From: Lachnospiraceae bacterium UBA1748
Lineage (GTDB): Bacteria > Bacillota > Clostridia > Lachnospirales > Lachnospiraceae
Assembly (NCBI GenBank): GCA_002314855.1
Contig: DCHQ01000071.1
Span: forward strand, 1-17,438
Length of the DNA stretch: 17,438 bases
Reading direction: 5' to 3'
The first letter of the stretch is position 1. Each line of letters starts with the position of its first letter. Below the pieces are notes generated by a model. The model saw only the letters and a program-made list of their open reading frames with translations, was not told the origin of the DNA and ran no database searches. Positions 14,212 through 17,438 of this stretch are shown piece by piece. Both the position numbers and the translations under genes were made by a program.

Positions 14212-14966
14212 ATATCTGTCCCCTGTCTAAAACCTGTTGTAAATGATTTGTCATAAAGCTTAGACAATTCGTAATCATTACCAAGAAAATCCCCTACACA
14301 CAAAAGTGCAAGATTTTTCACCCCGTTCTCAATTGCTGTCTTATTGAGTGTTCCTACACTACATCTAATCACCTTCTCGTCAGGCCATGTAGCCTTATAA
14401 ACTATGGCAGCAGGCGTATTCTCGCTGTATCCGCCAGCTATAAGCTCCTCCTGAACTTTATCAGTCATACCCGCACTTAAGAATATAACCATGGTTGCAC
14501 CATGAGCCGCAAACGATCTTATAGACTCTCTGTCAGGTACTGGAGTTCTTCCCGCCTGTCTTGTAATAATAATACTTTGACTAACAGAGGGTAGCGTATA
14601 CTCTGCTCGGAGAGCTGCTGCAGCCCCGCAAAATGATGAAACGCCTGGCGTATAATCATACTCTATACCAAGCTCATCAAGTCTATCCATCTGTTCTCTT
14701 ATAGCCCCATATATACAAGGATCACCTGTATGAAGTCTTACAATATCCTTGCACTGCAAACTGCCTTTACTGATGACATCTATGACCTCATCAAGATTCA
14801 TCTTGGCACTGTCATAAACACTAGAGCCCTCTTTAGCATTATTAAGTATCTCTTTATTAACAAGAGAACCTGCATATATAATAATGTCAGCATTCTTTAC
14901 AAGTTTTAGTCCTCTTACAGTTATAAGGTCCTCTGCTCCTGGGCCTGCCCCTACAAAATGTACCAC
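14208..14966 (-). CDS. cbiF: Cobalt-precorrin-4 C11-methyltransferase CbiF
   Basis: CbiF transfers a methyl group from SAM to C11 of cobalt-precorrin-4, giving cobalt-precorrin-5A. The 252-residue protein is a class III tetrapyrrole methylase of standard length, with VHFVGAGPGAEDLITVRG at 2-19, IIYAGSLVNKEIL near 29-41, RLHTGDPCIYGAIREQM near 77-93, YTPGVSSFCGAAAALRAEYT at 105-124, LPSVSQSIIITR at 125-136 and GRTPVP at 139-144. The start is a GTG at 14966, supported by GAGGAAGG 6 bases upstream and by the family's usual length before the first strand. It is separated from cbiD by 53 bp, one of the larger gaps in the cluster, and overlaps cbiGH by 4 bp. Confidence 0.97.
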   Translation of the reverse strand: MVHFVGAGPGAEDLITVRGLKLVKNADIIIYAGSLVNKEILNNAKEGSSVYDSAKMNLDEVIDVISKGSLQCKDIVRLHTGDPCIYGAIREQMDRLDELGIEYDYTPGVSSFCGAAAALRAEYTLPSVSQSIIITRQAGRTPVPDRESIRSFAAHGATMVIFLSAGMTDKVQEELIAGGYSENTPAAIVYKATWPDEKVIRCSVGTLNKTAIENGVKNLALLCVGDFLGNDYELSKLYDKSFTTGFRQGTDI

Positions 14967-14972
14967 TCTTTA

Positions 14973-14980
14973 CCTTCCTC
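14973..14980 (-). promoter_or_regulatory. Ribosome binding site that fixes the GTG start of cbiF
   Basis: GAGGAAGG on the minus strand, 6 bases before the GTG at 14966. No ATG lies in frame nearby, so this site decides the start. Confidence 0.65.
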
Positions 14981-15019
14981 TTCGCTCCAATAATCCTATA
15001 GTTATCATTCCTCTTTGCT

Positions 15020-16210
15020 TTAACTATGCTGCCATATTTTCATTAATTGCTCAGCGTTGTCACTTTTAAATAATATTTTATCACTTAGTCCAAGAGACTC
15101 ATCATTAGTAAAACATACAAAGCCTATCATCACATCATCAGGCACAAGTCTTACTAAGGTATCATTAACCCTGTCACCAAGAATATTCATGGTTTTTTGG
15201 AGCAGCCCAGCATCACGAAGAATTGCAAGTGCAGCATCTGTCATAACGCAATCCGCAATACCTCTAAGTACCTTGTTCTCTGCTCCAGCCCTAAGTGCGC
15301 AAGCTATCAGTGTCTCCATTCGTCCATCACCGAAAGATGAATGAGTGTTAGTTACACCTATCCCAAGCTTAACCAATTTACCTATATGCGATACTATAAG
15401 TATTCTTTTAAAGCCAAGATTTACCGCCTGGCTCACTGTATCTCCTATAAAATTAGATGAACTGATATGCTCATCGAGTGATAATCCAAGAATATTAGTA
15501 GCAAATGACTGCCCGTAATTACCTGGTGTTATCAGCATATCCAAAGTATCTTTGTACTCTTTCTCCTTGCTAGCAAGTATATTCTGAGTAACTAATATTG
15601 TATCAACCAGAGCCTTATTGCTCATAGGCTCAACTATGCCCGTGGTTCCAATTATCGAAATACCACCTTCTATGCCAAGTTTTGGATTAAATGTTCTAGC
15701 AGCTATAGCTTCACCTTCAGGTATACTTATTGTTATACCTATACCACCAGTATAACCATATTTCTCAGCCACTTCACTTACAGCCTCAGTAATCATTTTC
15801 CGAGGCGTAGAATTAATGGCATACTCACCAGGTGGCTGATCCAGTCCTTTTTTCGTAACCTTGCCAACACCTTTACCACCAGTAATATTTATACCGGACG
15901 AAATCTTTATGGCAGATACATAAATAAGTATTCCATCAGTTATATCAGGATCATCTCCAGCATCCTTTTTCACTATACATGTAACCTTATTGGTTTCTTC
16001 AGCCGTATCTTCATATATATCTATTATGCTTTCAACTATTGGTACATTGACGCCAATACCAGCCGGAGTCATAATGTATGCACTTGTAACATTTTCTACT
16101 GATTCGCCAAGAAGAATACTTGTAGCAGCCTTAGCACCTGCTGCTGCGCAGGTTCCAGTGGTAATACCGCATCTAAGTACCTTACCATTCTTAATCACGC
16201 ATTTTTCCAT
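15020..16210 (-). CDS. cbiD: Cobalt-precorrin-5B C1-methyltransferase CbiD
   Basis: CbiD methylates C1 of cobalt-precorrin-5B to give cobalt-precorrin-6A and is a marker of the anaerobic route. The 396-residue protein shows the diagnostic start LRCGITTGTCAAAGAKAA (12-29), MTPAGIGVNVPI (47-58), KKDAGDDPDITDG (81-93), GGKGVGKVTKKGL (111-123), PRKMI (136-140), ISIPEGEAIAARTFNPKLGI (161-180), GTTGIVEPMS (188-197), and GFKRILIVSHIGKLVKLG near 266-283. It is soluble and is not related to the tetrapyrrole methylase fold of CbiF, CbiE and CbiH. It starts 24 bp after the ATPase gene with a GGGGA site upstream. Confidence 0.97.
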   Translation of the reverse strand: MEKCVIKNGKVLRCGITTGTCAAAGAKAATSILLGESVENVTSAYIMTPAGIGVNVPIVESIIDIYEDTAEETNKVTCIVKKDAGDDPDITDGILIYVSAIKISSGINITGGKGVGKVTKKGLDQPPGEYAINSTPRKMITEAVSEVAEKYGYTGGIGITISIPEGEAIAARTFNPKLGIEGGISIIGTTGIVEPMSNKALVDTILVTQNILASKEKEYKDTLDMLITPGNYGQSFATNILGLSLDEHISSSNFIGDTVSQAVNLGFKRILIVSHIGKLVKLGIGVTNTHSSFGDGRMETLIACALRAGAENKVLRGIADCVMTDAALAILRDAGLLQKTMNILGDRVNDTLVRLVPDDVMIGFVCFTNDESLGLSDKILFKSDNAEQLMKIWQHS

Positions 16211-16234
16211 GCTTTATCCCCACATTACTAATAG

Positions 16235-17002
16235 CTATATAAGCTTCTCTCCCTTATATATCTTATCAAAGTGTTCCTTGTTCACGTTATAGAGTTTCAT
16301 AATGTATTCGTCTGTAAATACAATTTCACTTCGCTCCATTATGCACTTGCCGCCGCTCACGCATATAACATTATCTGATATTCGTCCTGCCAGCTCTATA
16401 TCATGAACCGACATCAAAACAGTTAATCCTGTATCATCCACCAGTTTTCTTAGAATCGAAAGAAGCTCGAGTTTGTAGGATATATCAAGATATGTAGTAG
16501 GCTCATCCATTATTAGAATCTCAGGCTGCTGGCATATTGCCCTTGCTAACAGAACTCGCTGCCTTTGTCCATCGGAAAGCTTCATAAAGTCTCTATTACG
16601 AAGTTCCTCCACCCCTGTTAATACCATGGCCTCTTCTACAAGCTTAATATCATCGCTAGTTAACATTCCAAACCGTCCGGTATAAGGGAAGCGTCCAAGA
16701 GCAACAACCTCCTCGCAGCTCATAAACTCAGTGCTATTATAGCCCGTCATCATAACCGCTATGGTTCTTGCCTTTTCTTTTTCGCTATAATCCATCATTT
16801 TCTTATCATTTATCAGTACTTCGCCTCTAATCGCTGGCATAATACCTGATAATACTTTAAGAAGAGTGGACTTACCTGAACCATTAGGTCCAATACAGCT
16901 AGTGATCTTACCACGTTCTATCTGGATATTAATGTTTTCAGTAATAATCTTTTTGCCATATCCAATTGAAAGATTATTCGTCACTAGGATACTACTATTC
17001 AT
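16235..17002 (-). CDS. btuD: FecE/BtuD-type ABC transporter ATPase, probable corrinoid uptake
   Basis: This cytosolic ATPase powers a binding-protein-dependent importer together with the permease encoded just upstream. From the ATG at 17002 it has 255 residues, with Walker A GPNGSGKST at 38-46, a Q-loop region near 83-93 where the usual glutamine is not obvious (VMMTGYNSTEFMSC), signature LSDGQRQRV at 142-150 (LSGGQ changed to LSDGQ, common in this family), Walker B ILIMDEPTTYLD at 162-173, and the switch histidine at 200 in MSVHD. An in-frame TTG at 17023 would add seven residues, but AGAGGGA lies 6-7 bases before the ATG. The ATG overlaps the permease stop by 8 bp. FecE-type ATPases serve iron-siderophore, haem or cobalamin importers; the cobalamin operon favours corrinoid, but this remains inference. 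Confidence 0.85.
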   Translation of the reverse strand: MNSSILVTNNLSIGYGKKIITENINIQIERGKITSCIGPNGSGKSTLLKVLSGIMPAIRGEVLINDKKMMDYSEKEKARTIAVMMTGYNSTEFMSCEEVVALGRFPYTGRFGMLTSDDIKLVEEAMVLTGVEELRNRDFMKLSDGQRQRVLLARAICQQPEILIMDEPTTYLDISYKLELLSILRKLVDDTGLTVLMSVHDIELAGRISDNVICVSGGKCIMERSEIVFTDEYIMKLYNVNKEHFDKIYKGEKLI

Positions 17003-17438
17003 TGACTTCCCTCTTTCTTCCAATCAGCATCATGATTACAATTGGCGCACCTAATATCGCAGTTACAGAACTAATACTTATCTCTGTTGGTGCGAAGATT
17101 GTACGTGCCACAAGATCCGAAAATAAACAGAATACTGCACCGCCCATAAAGCACGCTGGAACCATAATAATAGGTTTAGAGTAGCCAAATAATCTTTTCA
17201 TAAGATGTGGCACAGCTATACCTACAAATGAAACTGGCCCTGCAAACGCTGTAACTGTTGCTGCTAATATACTTGATATCAGGATAAGCATTATCCTAAA
17301 TAATTTCACGTTAACTCCCAGATTCGAAGCATATTCCTCTCCTAATCTGTATGCATCCATTGGCTTGGCCAAAAACATTGATAAAACAAGTGCTACACCA
17401 ACGACTACAATCATCACACTTACGTTATTCCAGGTAAT
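16995..17438 (-). CDS. btuC: C-terminal part of a FecCD/BtuC-type ABC transporter permease (truncated by window edge)
   Basis: The frame is open from the right edge of the window to the TAG at 16995, so the 147 visible residues are only the carboxy-terminal half of a protein that is normally about 330 residues. Signatures of the BtuC/FecCD family are clear: ITWNNVSVM at the edge (the usual TW motif), LGEEYASNLGVNVK, TAFAGPVSFVGIAVPHLMKR (the conserved GPIxFVGLxxPHxxR loop that contacts the ATPase), and FSDLVARTIFAPTEISISSV followed by LGAPIVIMMLI. Four to five membrane segments are visible. It overlaps the ATPase by 8 bp. It is probably the membrane channel of a corrinoid importer; a binding-protein gene would be expected further upstream, outside the window. 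A GTG and an ATG near 17417-17412 are internal, not the true start. Confidence 0.9.
   Translation of the reverse strand: MTWNNVSVMIVVVGVALVLSMFLAKPMDAYRLGEEYASNLGVNVKLFRIMLILISSILAATVTAFAGPVSFVGIAVPHLMKRLFGYSKPIIMVPACFMGGAVFCLFSDLVARTIFAPTEISISSVTAILGAPIVIMMLIGRKREVNE
17008..17014 (-). promoter_or_regulatory. Ribosome binding site that fixes the start of the ABC ATPase
   Basis: AGAGGGA on the minus strand lies just before the ATG at 17002 and overlaps the end of the permease gene. It argues for the ATG rather than the TTG at 17023. Confidence 0.55.

Noticed and set aside
14970..15008. A 12-codon open frame (ATG 15008 to TAA 14970, minus strand) between cbiD and cbiF that could be a leader peptide
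   Set aside because: Its GAGGA sequence abuts the ATG with no spacing, the peptide has no notable composition, and the stop falls in the cbiF ribosome-site region by chance.

Overview
The window is almost entirely one minus-strand gene cluster for cobalamin (vitamin B12) synthesis by the oxygen-independent, early-cobalt route. It reads from right (upstream, about 17438) to left (about 368). The host looks like an anaerobic Firmicute, probably a clostridial, Lachnospiraceae-like bacterium. Reasons: CbiD, CbiG and CbiJ mark the anaerobic route; the DNA is visibly AT-rich with frequent ATA, AGA and TTA codons; purine-rich AGGAGG-type ribosome sites are used; GTG and TTG start codons occur. The genus assignment is inference.

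Layout in order of transcription. (1) 17438-16235: the end of a FecCD/BtuC-type permease and its ATPase, a likely corrinoid importer. (2) 16210-4889: corrin-ring and side-chain genes cbiD, cbiF, a cbiG-cbiH fusion, cbiJ, a cbiE-cbiT fusion, cbiA, cbiB, cobD, cbiP and cbiC. (3) 4870-3042: three genes outside the canonical pathway, namely an AzlC/AzlD two-component exporter and a HAD-family phosphatase. (4) 3041-660: nucleotide-loop assembly genes cobT, cobU and cobS. (5) 610-368: a small eight-cysteine protein. (6) 243-1: the start of a separate membrane-anchored protein cut by the window edge.

Together the genes cover cobalt-factor III to cobyrinate (CbiH, F, G, D, J, T, E, C), amidation (CbiA, CbiP), the aminopropanol linker (CobD, CbiB) and lower-ligand attachment (CobT, CobU, CobS). 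Not present here are cbiL, a cobaltochelatase (cbiK/cbiX), the uroporphyrinogen/precorrin-2 genes, a corrinoid adenosyltransferase, lower-ligand synthesis genes, and a recognisable CobC-type phosphatase. Most junctions overlap (ATGA, GTGA, TGATG, 8 bp) or abut, so this is probably one translationally coupled operon. Its promoter, and any cobalamin riboswitch, would lie upstream of position 17438; no gap in the window is large enough to hold a cobalamin riboswitch upstream of these genes.

The least expected parts are the AzlCD pair inside the operon, the HAD phosphatase abutting cobT (a candidate for the missing alpha-ribazole or cobalamin 5'-phosphate phosphatase), the Cys-rich protein at the tail, a CobU that lacks the usual NEVG motif, and a CobT whose base-binding pocket differs from the Salmonella enzyme.
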